Positions 34,465 through 43,627 of a stretch of DNA of 64,000 nucleotides are shown in pieces (within the stretch, counting starts at the first letter, position 1; each line of letters begins with the position of its first letter). This stretch comes from an uncultured Paracoccaceae bacterium (GTDB lineage Bacteria > Pseudomonadota > Alphaproteobacteria > Rhodobacterales > Rhodobacteraceae). The stretch covers positions 39,994 through 103,993 of the forward strand of contig CANKVU010000020.1 in the NCBI GenBank assembly GCA_947487205.1, in the 5' to 3' direction. The notes beneath the pieces were generated by a model. It worked only from the letters and a program-made list of their open reading frames with translations. It did not search any database and had not been told where the DNA came from. The translations under genes and the position numbers were made by a program.

Positions 34465-36255
34465 TCACTTCGCGTCCTGCTTGTCGCGCCTCACGGAGCG
34501 GAAGATGTTGCCCAGGACATCGGGCTTGTACCCCTGGCTGCGCATGATCGCGTATTGCTGGGTGAACGTGATCGTGTTGTTCGCGATCCAGTAGAGAACC
34601 AGCCCGCTGGCGAACTGCCCCAGCATGAACATGAAGACCCAGGGCATCCAGGCGAAGATCATCGCCTGCGTCGGATCGGCGGGCGCGGGGTTCAGCTTCT
34701 GCTGCAGCCACATCGACAGGCCCAGGAGGATCGGCAGCACCCCGAGCGACAGGATCGCGAGGAACGAAGTCGGGTCCGGCGCGTCCCAGGGAAGCAACCC
34801 GAAGAGGTTCAGGATCGAGGTCGGATCGGGCGCGGACAGGTCGTCGATCCAGCCGAGCCACGGCGCGTGGCGAAGCTCGATGGTGACGAAGATCACCTTG
34901 TAGAGGGAGAAGAAGATCGGGATCTGCAGCAGGATCGGCAGGCAGCCGGAGGCCGGATTGACCTTGTTCGACTTGTAGAGCTCCATCATTCCCTGCTGGA
35001 GCTTCTGGCGGTCGTCCCCCGCGCTCTCCTTCAGCTTCTCCATCTCGGGCTGCAATTCCTTCATCTTCGCCATCGAGACGTAGGACTTGTAGGCGAGCGG
35101 CAGCAGGGCCGCCTTGATCACCAGGGTCAGGACGATGATCGACCAGCCCATGTTGCCGATCACCCCGTTCAGCCAGTGGAGCAGCACGAAGATCGGCTTG
35201 GTGAGGAAGAAGAACCAGCCCCAGTCGATCGAATCGACGAACCCGTCGATGCCCTGCTCCTGGTAGGCGAGGATCGTCTCCCATTCCTTGGCGCCGGCGA
35301 AGAGGCGCATGGAGGTGGATTCCGTCTCGCCCGGCGCGACCTCGACCGTCGGCAGGCGCGCCTCGGTCTGGTAGATGCCGGCGGAGGGCACGTACTTGGC
35401 CACCGACGTGAAGGCCCCGCCGGGATCGGGGATCAGAGTGGTCATCCAGTACTTGTCGGTGAAGCCGATCCAGCCGTCCTGCTGCACGTCGATCACGTCG
35501 GCCGGCCCGCCCTCCCGCGCGATCTGGTCGAGATCGGGGAGGTCGTCGTAGTCGAGCTCCTGCAACTCGCCGTCCGACATCCGCACGACGCCCTCGTGCA
35601 GGATGAAGAAGCCCGCGAGGTCCAGCTCGCCCTGCCGCGCCACGGTGCCGTAGGGGGCGAGGCGGGCGGATTCCCCGCCGGTATTCTCGACCGTCTGGTC
35701 GATCGTGAACATGTAATCCTCGTCGACCGACACCGTGCGGCGGAAGACGAGGCCGCTGTCGTTCTCCCATTGCAGGGTGACGGGCGTGTCGACCGTGAGC
35801 GTCTCTCCCTCGACCACCTCCCAAGGGGTGTCCGCGCCGGGCACGTCGTCGTAATCGAGCGATCCGCCGGGCGCCCAGCCGAAGAGCGCGTAATAGGGGG
35901 TGTCGCTGCCCACCGGGTTCAGAAGGTCGACGATCGGCGAGGCGGGATCGACCTCGTCGTGATAGCGCTTGAGCGCGAGGTCGTCGATGCGCCCGCCTTC
36001 GAGCGAGATCGAGCCCGAAAGCGCGGGCGTGTCGATCCCGACCCGGGGCGTGTCCGCCGCCGTGGCGGTCGGCCCGGCGGCGTCGCCATTGCCGGGCGCC
36101 ACCGCGGCCGGCTGGGTCGTTTCCTGCTGCTCGGCCTGTTCGGCGGCGGGGCCGGTCGGGGCCTGGTCCTCGGGCGGGAAGAGGACCATCCAGGCCAGGA
36201 TGACGAGAAAGCTCAGAACCGTCGCGATGATCAGGTTCTTGTTCTGGTCGTCCAT
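34465..36255 (-). CDS. yidC: membrane protein insertase YidC
   Basis: The 596-residue insertase has an N-terminal anchor (NLIIATVLSFLVILAWMVLF) and a low-complexity Pro/Ala/Gln linker. A large periplasmic beta-sandwich domain spans about 75-350. The C-terminal 60KD_IMP core begins GVIGNMGWSIIVLTLVIKAA and includes SGCLPILLQIPIFFSLYKVI. It inserts inner-membrane proteins alone or with SecYEG. The C-terminus is short and basic (SVRRDKQDAK). rnpA/rpmH, often just upstream, are not here: the next gene upstream is DUF892, 176 bases away. Confidence 0.97.
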   Translation of the reverse strand: MDDQNKNLIIATVLSFLVILAWMVLFPPEDQAPTGPAAEQAEQQETTQPAAVAPGNGDAAGPTATAADTPRVGIDTPALSGSISLEGGRIDDLALKRYHDEVDPASPIVDLLNPVGSDTPYYALFGWAPGGSLDYDDVPGADTPWEVVEGETLTVDTPVTLQWENDSGLVFRRTVSVDEDYMFTIDQTVENTGGESARLAPYGTVARQGELDLAGFFILHEGVVRMSDGELQELDYDDLPDLDQIAREGGPADVIDVQQDGWIGFTDKYWMTTLIPDPGGAFTSVAKYVPSAGIYQTEARLPTVEVAPGETESTSMRLFAGAKEWETILAYQEQGIDGFVDSIDWGWFFFLTKPIFVLLHWLNGVIGNMGWSIIVLTLVIKAALLPLAYKSYVSMAKMKELQPEMEKLKESAGDDRQKLQQGMMELYKSNKVNPASGCLPILLQIPIFFSLYKVIFVTIELRHAPWLGWIDDLSAPDPTSILNLFGLLPWDAPDPTSFLAILSLGVLPILLGLSMWLQQKLNPAPADPTQAMIFAWMPWVFMFMLGQFASGLVLYWIANNTITFTQQYAIMRSQGYKPDVLGNIFRSVRRDKQDAK

Positions 36256-36370
36256 GATGTCGCCGCCTCCTGGGCCTGTCCCGCATCCGCGCGTGTTGAA
36301 CAGCCGCCGCCCCAGGAGGTCAAGCCGTTTCCCGGCTTCGTGACGGGCGGGCGCGCGCCCCGCGAGCAGA

Positions 36371-36400
36371 CGGGGCCCCGCCTTGGTGGACGGGGCCCCG
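36371..36400 (-). terminator. GC hairpin downstream of DUF892 gene
   Basis: CGGGGCCCCG occurs twice, at 36371-36380 and 36391-36400, with a 10-base spacer. Each copy is itself a palindrome, and the two copies can pair with each other. It lies 31 bases after the DUF892 stop and upstream of yidC. It probably ends or slows transcription from the DUF892 gene, but no T-run is present. Confidence 0.5.
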
Positions 36401-36431
36401 GATCGTCAGGCCGAACGGGCGTTCCGGCGGA

Positions 36432-36926
36432 TCACGCCGCGGCGGCGTTCACCCCCTGGGTGGCGATCTTCGTCATGTGCTCGTCGCCCTGCCGCGTCTC
36501 GTCGAGGCATTCCTTGAGCTGGGCGGCGTCGCCCTCGAATTTCAGCCGGTTGGCGAAGGCCACGCAGCAGCCGTAGCCGGCGATCGCGTAATGCGCCATG
36601 CGCTGGTATTGGGTCACGATCATCGCGTCGCGGGCATCGTCGGACCCGAATTCCTCGTCCAGCGCGTGGGCGTGGGCCTCCTTCACGAGGCCTTCCATGC
36701 CCTTGCAGAACTCGCCGTTCGGGTCGATGCCGTGGTCGCTGCAGATCCGTTCCAGAACCTCCATGCCCTGGGCGATTCCCTTGGAGCCGGCGGCCAGCGC
36801 CTTGCCCAGTTCGTCGTCCTTGGCCACCTGGCCGAGCTTCGTGGTGGTGTCGATCGATTGCTTGCAGGCGCTGTAGAGGTCCTGGATCTGGTCCAGGTAC
36901 ACGTCCTTGAGGTCGTTGATGGCCAT
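36432..36926 (-). CDS. DUF892 / YciF-like ferritin-fold protein
   Basis: A 164-residue, all-helical protein beginning LKDVYLDQIQDLYSACKQSI, with acidic/histidine residues spaced along the helices (QGMEVLERICSDHGID, KEAHAHALDEEF, RMAHYAIAGYG). This fits DUF892, a four-helix ferritin-like fold that may bind metal and is often linked to stress response. The usual DUF892 N-terminus is present. The biochemical role is not established. It is transcribed alone, with its own GGAGGAC-type ribosome binding site upstream of ATG at 36926. Confidence 0.88.
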   Translation of the reverse strand: MAINDLKDVYLDQIQDLYSACKQSIDTTTKLGQVAKDDELGKALAAGSKGIAQGMEVLERICSDHGIDPNGEFCKGMEGLVKEAHAHALDEEFGSDDARDAMIVTQYQRMAHYAIAGYGCCVAFANRLKFEGDAAQLKECLDETRQGDEHMTKIATQGVNAAAA

Positions 36927-37049
36927 GGTGTCTGTCCTCCGACTTGTCTCGTTGATCGGTGCGGCAACGCCGCCAAGAGGGGCTGGTTCCGAGACGCTCT
37001 CGGGGGCTTGACCCCCGGCGTCGCGTCGAATACGCGAAGGCTCGGCCTT

Positions 37050-37125
37050 AGGGGTTTAGCTCAGTTGGTAGAGCAGCGGTCTCCAAAACCGCAGGTCGTG
37101 GGTTCGAGTCCCTCAGCCCCTGCCA
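37050..37125 (+). tRNA. tRNA-Trp (anticodon CCA)
   Basis: A 76-base cloverleaf including the encoded 3-prime CCA. The acceptor arms AGGGGTT and AGCCCCT pair with one G-T. D-arm TAGCTCAGTTGGTAGAGC, anticodon loop CTCCAAA with CCA at 37083-37085, and T-arm GTGGGTTCGAGTCC are all standard. It is on the plus strand, against the flow of the flanking protein genes. Confidence 0.96.
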
Positions 37126-37137
37126 GCCCGGCGCGCG

Positions 37138-37487
37138 TCAGGAGGCGCAGCCGCCCTCCTTGAGCGGGTCGTGGCCCCAGTTCATCAGCGAATAGCGCCA
37201 GGTGGAGGTCTCGATCTCCCCGTCGGGCTGCTGGGCGCAGTGCCGGTTCACGTATCCGACGACCTTGCGCATCCACTCCCACTGATCGTCCGACAGCGAA
37301 TCCTTGTTGGTGCGCTTGATCTCGATGATCCGCCGGCCGGAGTGGTGGCCCGTGCTCTCGTCCCCGTCGCTGCCGGTGTCGCCAACCGATTTCGACTGCT
37401 CGGTCTCGAGCCAGTCCTCCAGCTCGGACGGGGCATGTTGACGCGGTCGCGCCATTCCTCCCAGACGGTGTCGCGTGATTTCGCCAT
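37138..37487 (-). pseudogene. DUF3140 gene with single-base frameshift
   Basis: From ATG at 37487, behind a good GGAGG ribosome binding site, the frame reads MAKSRDTVWEEWRDRVNMPR and then runs off into another gene-free frame. The frame shifted by one base reads SELEDWLETEQSKSVGDTGS, followed by STGHHSGRRIIEIKRTNKDS, MRKVVGYVNRHCAQQPDGE and YSLMNWGHDPLKEGG to the stop at 37138. Joined at about 37433 the two halves give a complete DUF3140 protein of about 116 residues. Loss of one base near the CCCC run is the simplest explanation. Either it is a real recent mutation or a sequencing error. Translation from an internal ATG at 37455 is possible but lacks a well-spaced ribosome binding site. Confidence 0.75.
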
Positions 37488-37548
37488 GTGCGGTCCTCCG
37501 TTTCCCCGGCCGAACGCCCGCGACGGCACCGGGGGTCCCGGAGGCCGC

Positions 37549-39432
37549 TCAGCCGGACGCCCATTCCCATGGCCGGGTATAGGAGCCGAGCACCCGGGCC
37601 ACCGCCGCCTCGTCGACCGTGCCGGTCCTGGCGATGCGCGCCACCAGGCCGTGCGACCGGTCCTCGACCACCTCGGCCACGCGCGCGGCCAGCCCCGCCT
37701 CGCGCAGCGCCTCGTCGTAGACGCGGGCGATGGCCCGGCGGCGCAGGTCGGGCTTGAAGACCTTTCCGACGGCGGTCTTCGGCACCTCGTCCAGGATCTC
37801 GATCCGCTTCGGCCAGGCGGCGCGTTCGGGGATCGTGCGGCGCGCATGGGCCATCAGCTCGTCCGGCGTGGCCGCGCATCCCGCGCAGAGTTCCACATAG
37901 GCACAGGGCAGCTCGCCCGCATGGGAATCGGGTTGGCCGACCGCGCCCACCACGGCCACCGCCTCGTGCCCGGCCAGCGCCTCCTCGATCAGGGCCGGGT
38001 CGATGTTGTGGCCGCCCCGGATGATGAGATCCTTCGCCCGCCCGGTGATCCACAGGTACCCGTCCTCGTCGAGCCGGCCCAGGTCGCCGGTCCGCAGGTG
38101 GTCGCCGTGGAAGAGGTCGCGGTTCTTCGTCGCATCCGAATAGGTCCGCCCGACGAACACCCCCGGGGAGGAGACGCAGATCTCCCCCACCGTGCCGGGC
38201 GGGCATTCGCGCGCGCTCTCCCCGCTGCCCTGGAAGATCTTCACATCCGTGTAGGGGAACGGCAGGCCGACCGAGCCGATCTTCTTCTCGCCCTCGGGCG
38301 GGTTGATGGAGACGAGGCAGGTCGCCTCGGTGAGGCCGTAGCCCTCGCAGATGGTCACGCCCGCCGCCGCCTCGAAGCGGCGGTAAAGCTCCACCGGCAG
38401 CGGCGACGAGCCGCAGAACGCGATCTTCAACCGCGAGATGTCGGCGTCGACGGGGCGCTGCATCAGCGCCGAGACGGCGGTGGGCACGGTGATCATGAAG
38501 GTAATGCGCCAGCGCTCGCAGAGCTTCCAGAAATTGTCGAAGACGCCCTGCCCGCGATATCCCTGCGGCGTGGGAAAGACGACATGGGCGCCGCTGGCGA
38601 TGGCCGCGCCCACCACCACCACGGCCGCGAAGACGTGGAACATCGGCAGCGGGCAGATCAGCGCGTCCTCCTCGGTGAAGAGGAGGCGGTCGCCCAGCCA
38701 TCCGTTGTAGATAATGCCGGAATTGAGGTGCCGCGCGACCTTCGGCATGCCGGTGGTGCCGCCGGTGTGGAAACTGGTGCAGACCCGGTCGACCGGCGGA
38801 TCCTCGAAGGCGAGGTCGCGCGGCTGCTCTGCGAGCGCGGCGGCGTAGGCGTGGATCCGGGCCGAATGGCGCACTTTCACCTTCGGGCGGACCAGGGGAA
38901 CGATCCAGCGCTTCGCGCCGGTGAGGTAGCGGGTCAGGTCGACCTCGACCACGTGCCGGACGTTCGGCGCCATGGCGACCGCCTCGGCGGCCTTCTGGGC
39001 CACGTCCGTCTTGGGGAAGGCGCGGAGGGTGACGAGAACGCGGGCATTCGTCTCCCGCAGGATGGAGGCGATCTGTCCGGCCTCGAGCAGCGGGTTGATG
39101 GGCGCCACGACCCCGGCGACCATCCCCCCGAGGTAGCAGACCACCGCCTCGTTGCAATTCGGCAGCAGGTACGCGATCCGGTCCTCCGGTCCGATCCCGA
39201 GGGAGCGGAAGAGGTTCGCCGCCTGCGCCACGCGGGTCTGCAATTCGCGCCAGCTCAGCGTCTCGGCCGGATCGGTCGGCCCGGAGAAGAGCTGGAAGCT
39301 GACCGCCGGGCGGTCGGGCACCCGGTCGGCCGTGGCCGAGAGCTGGCGCCACACCGTCTGCGGCAGGTCCCGGCCCGCCCAGGGCGCTTCGTCCTCGATG
39401 CTGCGTCGGTCCTGCGACGTGGCGTATCCCAT
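37549..39432 (-). CDS. acyl-CoA synthetase (AMP-binding family)
   Basis: The 627-residue enzyme is of the ANL superfamily: P-loop-like SFHTGGTTGMPKVARH (about 220-235), the adenylate motif EGYGLTEATCL and the motor-domain block RTGDLGRLDEDGYLWITGRA followed by KDLIIRGGHNI. The C-terminal catalytic lysine lies in VPKTAVGKVFKPDLRR. It activates a carboxylic acid through an acyl-AMP to the CoA thioester. The specific chain is not readable. An extension of about 60 residues follows the catalytic lysine, making it longer than usual. Start at 39432 is chosen for its GGGGAGGA ribosome binding site. Confidence 0.9.
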   Translation of the reverse strand: MGYATSQDRRSIEDEAPWAGRDLPQTVWRQLSATADRVPDRPAVSFQLFSGPTDPAETLSWRELQTRVAQAANLFRSLGIGPEDRIAYLLPNCNEAVVCYLGGMVAGVVAPINPLLEAGQIASILRETNARVLVTLRAFPKTDVAQKAAEAVAMAPNVRHVVEVDLTRYLTGAKRWIVPLVRPKVKVRHSARIHAYAAALAEQPRDLAFEDPPVDRVCTSFHTGGTTGMPKVARHLNSGIIYNGWLGDRLLFTEEDALICPLPMFHVFAAVVVVGAAIASGAHVVFPTPQGYRGQGVFDNFWKLCERWRITFMITVPTAVSALMQRPVDADISRLKIAFCGSSPLPVELYRRFEAAAGVTICEGYGLTEATCLVSINPPEGEKKIGSVGLPFPYTDVKIFQGSGESARECPPGTVGEICVSSPGVFVGRTYSDATKNRDLFHGDHLRTGDLGRLDEDGYLWITGRAKDLIIRGGHNIDPALIEEALAGHEAVAVVGAVGQPDSHAGELPCAYVELCAGCAATPDELMAHARRTIPERAAWPKRIEILDEVPKTAVGKVFKPDLRRRAIARVYDEALREAGLAARVAEVVEDRSHGLVARIARTGTVDEAAVARVLGSYTRPWEWASG

Positions 39433-39532
39433 CTGTCCTCCCCGGATCTCGGCTCCCGGCCTTCCTTGTGGCCGAGGATCGCGCGCCCACCAAGTCTGAC
39501 GCAGCGGCCGGCGGGAGCAAGGGGGCGCGGCG

Positions 39533-41317
39533 CTACTCCGCCGCCAGGCCGGCGGTGAATTGCAGCCGCGCCAGCCGGGCATAGAGGCCCCCTTCGGAGA
39601 CGAGCTCCTCGTGGGTGCCCTGGGCCACGATCCGCCCCGCCTCGAAGACGAGGATGCGGTCGGCCTTCTTCACCGTGGCGAGGCGATGCGCCACGACCAG
39701 GGTGGTGCGGCCGCGGGCCAGCCGATCCACGGCCTCTTGGACCAGCACCTCCGATTCGGCATCGAGCGCGGAGGTCGCCTCGTCCAGCAGCAGCACCGGC
39801 GCGTCGCGCAGGATCGCGCGCGCGATCGCGACGCGCTGCTTCTGGCCGCCCGACAGCATCACGCCCCGCTCGCCCACATACGTGTCGTAGCCCTGCGGCA
39901 GGACGCTCAGGAAATCGTGGGCCGCGGCGGCGCGGGCGGCGGCCTCGACCTCCTCGTCCGTGGCCTCCGGGCGGCCGAAGCGGATGTTCTCGCGTGCCGA
40001 GGCGGCGAAGATCACCGGATCCTGCGGCACGAGCGCGATATGGCGGCGGAATTCCGACCGCGCCAGCTCCGCCACGTCGTGCCCGTCGAGCCGCACCGCC
40101 CCCGATTGCGGATCGTAGAACCGCAGCAGGAGCTGGATGATCGTCGTCTTGCCGGCCCCCGACGGGCCGACGAGCGCCACCGTCTCGCCCGGTCGGACGG
40201 AGAACGAGACGCCGTCGAGCGCCGGGCTGTCCGCCCGGGAAGGATAGGCGAAGCGGACCCGGTCGAAGGCGATCTCTCCGCGCACCGGGCCGAGCGCGAC
40301 CGGCGTCTCGGGATCGGCGACGCTGTCGGCGGCCTGCAGCAATTCGACGAGCCGTTCGGTCGCCCCCGCGGCGCGCTGAAGCTCGCCCCAGATCTCGCTG
40401 AGCGCGCCCACCGCGCCGGCGACCATGACCGCGTAGATGACGAACTGCACCAGTTCGCCGACCGTCATCGCCTCGGACCGGACATCGCGCGCGCCGATCC
40501 ACAGCACCCCGACGATGCCGACGAAGACGAGCAGGATGACGAGGACGGTCATCATCGCCCGGACCGCGATCCGGATGCGGGCGGAGTCGAAGGCGTTCTC
40601 GGTCACCTGGGCGAAGCGCGCCCGGGAGCGGCGCTCGTGGGTGAAGGCCTGCACCGTCTGCACCGCGCCAAGCGCCTCGGCCGCGTTGCCGGAGGAGGCG
40701 GCGATCCAGTCCTGGTTCTCGCGGCCGAGGCGGCGCAGGCGCCGCCCCAGGACCACGATCGGCACGATGACCGCCGGCACGATCAGGAGCACCAGGGCGG
40801 TGAGCTTGCCCGAGGTCACCAGGAGCAGCACCAGCCCCCCCGCGAGGATCAGCACGTTGCGCAGCGCCACCGAGACCGACGAGCCGATCACCGACAGGAT
40901 CAGCGTCGTGTCCGTCGTGATCCGGCTCAACACCTCGCCGGTCATGAGCCGCTCGTAGAAGGCGGGCGACAGGCCGATCACGCGGTCGAACACGGCCTTG
41001 CGGATATCGGCGACGACGCGCTCACCGAGCCGCGTGACGAGGTAGTAGCGCAGCCCGGTGCCGATCGCCATCAGGGTCGCGATGCCGAGCGCGGCCAGGA
41101 AATACGCGTCGAGCAGCCGTTCGGCCGAGGTCTCGAACGCATCGACCACCCGGCGCACGGCGATGGGCAGGGCCAGGGCGGTCGCGGCCGTCAGGACAAG
41201 GGCGGCGAGGGCCGCGCCGAGCATGAGCCTGTATCGCGCGAGGAACGGCCAGAGCGCGGCGAGCGCGCCGATCCGTTTCGAACGGGCGCGGTCGTCGGAC
41301 TGGCTGGGCTGGCGCAC
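39533..41317 (-). CDS. ABC exporter, fused permease-ATPase (MsbA/LmrA-type half transporter)
   Basis: The 594-residue protein has six transmembrane helices in residues about 25-310, with the ABC-membrane-domain motif AFYERLMTGEVLSRITTDT. The ATPase that follows has Walker A VGPSGAGKTTIIQLLLRFYD, signature GVMLSGGQKQRVAIARAIL, Walker B VLLLDEATSALD and the switch histidine in VVAHRLATVKKAD. It works as a homodimer exporting a lipid, drug or peptide; the substrate is unknown. It is close to the acyl-CoA synthetase gene (100-base gap), which could hint at lipid handling, though that is weak. Confidence 0.93.
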   Translation of the reverse strand: MRQPSQSDDRARSKRIGALAALWPFLARYRLMLGAALAALVLTAATALALPIAVRRVVDAFETSAERLLDAYFLAALGIATLMAIGTGLRYYLVTRLGERVVADIRKAVFDRVIGLSPAFYERLMTGEVLSRITTDTTLILSVIGSSVSVALRNVLILAGGLVLLLVTSGKLTALVLLIVPAVIVPIVVLGRRLRRLGRENQDWIAASSGNAAEALGAVQTVQAFTHERRSRARFAQVTENAFDSARIRIAVRAMMTVLVILLVFVGIVGVLWIGARDVRSEAMTVGELVQFVIYAVMVAGAVGALSEIWGELQRAAGATERLVELLQAADSVADPETPVALGPVRGEIAFDRVRFAYPSRADSPALDGVSFSVRPGETVALVGPSGAGKTTIIQLLLRFYDPQSGAVRLDGHDVAELARSEFRRHIALVPQDPVIFAASARENIRFGRPEATDEEVEAAARAAAAHDFLSVLPQGYDTYVGERGVMLSGGQKQRVAIARAILRDAPVLLLDEATSALDAESEVLVQEAVDRLARGRTTLVVAHRLATVKKADRILVFEAGRIVAQGTHEELVSEGGLYARLARLQFTAGLAAE

Positions 41318-41416
41318 GGCGAGGCTCCGGGCTGGCTGGACTCTGGGCGTTCTTCACCGAGGCCGGGCGGGATGCAACCCGCCATTCTGTCTCGGTCGGC
41401 CGAAGATGGAGGGAGA

Positions 41417-41490
41417 TGGAGCGGGCAGCGGGAATCGAACCCGCACCAAGAGCTTGGAAGGCTCGTGTGATACCATTTCACCATGCCCGC
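41417..41490 (-). tRNA. tRNA-Gly (anticodon TCC)
   Basis: A 74-base cloverleaf on the minus strand with acceptor arms GCGGGCA/TGCCCGC, T-arm GCGGGTTCGATTCCCGC, anticodon loop CTTCCAA (TCC) and an encoded CCA end at 41417. The first pair of the anticodon stem looks mismatched (C-T); the rest is standard. Confidence 0.94.
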
Positions 41491-41561
41491 GCTCGTCGGC
41501 AGCCATAGACCGTCGCGCCGGGGCATGCAAGCCGTCCTCGTCCCCCCGCCCCCGGGCGCGG

Positions 41562-42581
41562 CTAGCGAAACGGAGGGGCGTAGAGCAGGCCGCCCTCGGT
41601 CCACTGGGCGTTCAGGCCCCGCGTCAGGCCGATCGCCGTGTCCTCTCCGATGTTCTTGGCGAAGATCTCGCCGTAATTGCCCGCCGCGCTGATCGCGTTC
41701 ACCGCCCAATCGTCGGAGAGGCCCAGCATGCCGCCGAATTCCCCCTCGGTCCCGAGAAGGCGGTTGATCTCGGGACTGTCGGTCGCCGAGGCGGCCATGT
41801 CCTGCACGTTGGCCGAGGTCACGCCGTATTCCTCGGCGGCGATCAGGGCGTTCAGGGTCCAGCGCACGATGTCGGCCCATTCGGCGTCGCCGTGGCGGAC
41901 GACGAGGCCAAGCGGCTCCTTGGAGATGATCTCGGGCAGGATCACGTGGTCGGACGGGGTCTCGAAGGTGGCTCGACTGGCCGCGAGGCCGGAGGCGTCG
42001 GTGGTATAGGCATCGCAGGCGCCGGCATTGTACTGCGCGAGGGCCTCGGCGTTGGTCTCGACCGGGACGGGCTCGTAGTCGAGCTCGTTCTTGCGGAAGA
42101 AATCGGCGAGGTTGAGCTCGCTCGTCGTGTTCGTCTGCACGCAGATCGACGCGCCGCCGAGGTCCTTCGCCGAGGTCAGGCCCAGCGATTTCGGCACGAT
42201 GAAGCCCTGCCCGTCGTAGTAATTGATCCCGGCGAAGTCGAACTTCAGCCGCGTGTCGCGCTCGAAGGTCCAGGTGGTGTTGCGCGCCAGCATGTCGACA
42301 TTGCCCGAGGCGAGCTCGGTGAAGCGGCTTTCTCCGGCGGTGGTCACGAACTCCACCGCGCTCGCATCGCCCAGAACGGCCGCCGCCACCGCCCGGCACA
42401 TCGCCACGTCGAATCCCTGCCAGGTCCCGTTCGAATCCGGGGCGGCGAATCCCACCAAGCCGGTATTGATACCGCACCGCAGAGTTCCCCGTTCCTCCAC
42501 AGCCTCAAGGGTTTGCGCCCGCACGGCACCGGCCCCCAGAAGTGCGGCGATCAGGGCGCCGGTGATTACGGTGGTCTTCAT
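41562..42581 (-). CDS. general L-amino acid ABC transporter binding protein (AapJ/BztA-like), orphan
   Basis: A 339-residue SBP_bac_3 family protein. Signal peptide MKTTVITGALIAALLGAGAV ending RA, mature start QTLEAVEERGTLRCGINTGL. The AapJ/BztA features VGFAAPDSNGTWQGFDVAMC, CRAVAAAVLGDASAVEFV and SICVQTNTTSELNLADFFRK are all present. It would bind L-amino acids broadly (glutamate, glutamine, aspartate, asparagine in BztA). The partner genes (aapQMP or bztBCD) are not downstream: tRNA-Gly and an ABC exporter follow. So it either serves a transporter encoded elsewhere or has a separate role. Confidence 0.9.
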   Translation of the reverse strand: MKTTVITGALIAALLGAGAVRAQTLEAVEERGTLRCGINTGLVGFAAPDSNGTWQGFDVAMCRAVAAAVLGDASAVEFVTTAGESRFTELASGNVDMLARNTTWTFERDTRLKFDFAGINYYDGQGFIVPKSLGLTSAKDLGGASICVQTNTTSELNLADFFRKNELDYEPVPVETNAEALAQYNAGACDAYTTDASGLAASRATFETPSDHVILPEIISKEPLGLVVRHGDAEWADIVRWTLNALIAAEEYGVTSANVQDMAASATDSPEINRLLGTEGEFGGMLGLSDDWAVNAISAAGNYGEIFAKNIGEDTAIGLTRGLNAQWTEGGLLYAPPFR

Positions 42582-42772
42582 GTGTACCTCTTCGTGTATG
42601 GCGGCATGCCACGGGGCCTCGACGGGCGGACGGTTGGCTCCGGCCTTGGCGGAAACCGGCCTATGCCGGAACGCGGCGAGTGTGGTCGCAATCTTCAGTA
42701 GGCGTCAAGTCGCCGATCGGCACAGCGCCGCGACGGCTGACCGCCCCCCGGGGGCGCGCCGTCACCCCTTCG

Positions 42773-43480
42773 TCACCCCGCAAGCACCCAGAAGCGATGG
42801 GCGTCGAGGAAGTCGCGCCGCCGCCGCGCGGCCACCTCGTCGGCCTCCTCGTCGCGCCCCCAATCCCGGATCTGCCATTCCTCGTCGAGCCGGGACAGCT
42901 CCCAGATCGCGTCCGGCCGGTGCGGGGGGGACGTGGCGGCATGGGCCAGGACCAGCGACCCGCTCAGGACCACCAGATCGTGAAAGGCGGCGAGGTGGAA
43001 CTCCCCCATCGCGTCCATCGGCCGCGCCAGGCGGTCGAGCGCATCGGGATCCTGGGCCACCGGCATCACCCCTCGCGTGACCGCAAGGCGGGCGCCGAAC
43101 CGCTCCGCGGCCCAGTCGAGCAGCGGATCCCACAGCTCGGATTGCCGCGCCAGAAGCTCAGCCGGCCGCTCCGCGCGGTAGCTGAGAAGGTCGGTCGCCC
43201 CGTATTCCGTCAGCATCGCGACCACTGCGGCGCGCTGCGGCGCCACCTTGTCGATCGCTGAATTGGCGGTACGGGTCAGCGGCATCGTGCCCGGATCGAT
43301 CAGCCCCTCCTGGGCCTGCCATTCTTCGGCCACCGCGTCGGCCAGGCCCGCCGAGGGCAACAGCAGGTCCCGGCCGGCGGGCGTCCGCACGGCGCGCCCG
43401 TCCAGCCGCACGCGCCATCCCCCCGCCTCGGGGTCGGTATCGACCGTACTCCAGAACCGTTTCGCCGCCCAGTCAGCCAT
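42773..43480 (-). CDS. ATP12-family F1-ATPase assembly chaperone
   Basis: The 235-residue protein begins WAAKRFWSTVDTDPEAGGWR, then VRLDGRAVRTPAGRDLLLPS and AVAEEWQAQEGLIDPGTMPL, the standard ATP12 N-terminal pattern. The helical C-terminal domain has YGATDLLSYRAERP. ATP12 helps assemble the alpha subunit of F1 ATPase in mitochondria and Alphaproteobacteria. A HAD-phosphatase gene often lies between rluC and the ATP12 gene in related genomes (memory, not checked); here the 147-base gap is empty. Confidence 0.93.
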   Translation of the reverse strand: MADWAAKRFWSTVDTDPEAGGWRVRLDGRAVRTPAGRDLLLPSAGLADAVAEEWQAQEGLIDPGTMPLTRTANSAIDKVAPQRAAVVAMLTEYGATDLLSYRAERPAELLARQSELWDPLLDWAAERFGARLAVTRGVMPVAQDPDALDRLARPMDAMGEFHLAAFHDLVVLSGSLVLAHAATSPPHRPDAIWELSRLDEEWQIRDWGRDEEADEVAARRRRDFLDAHRFWVLAG

Positions 43481-43627
43481 CTCGACCCCGCATCCTTCCC
43501 GGCATCGCGCCGGGGCCTCCGGCGCGCGCGTCCCGGCCCCGATCGGGCCGCCGGTGGCGTGATACCCGCAACCGCGCCCGAGGGCAAAACCCCGCCCGCG
43601 CCCGGCCGCCGCCGCCGGGCGGGCAGC

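Noticed and set aside
31779..34547. 922-residue open frame on the plus strand
   Set aside because: Antisense to the cytochrome and engB genes, which have complete motif sets; composition is that of a shadow frame.
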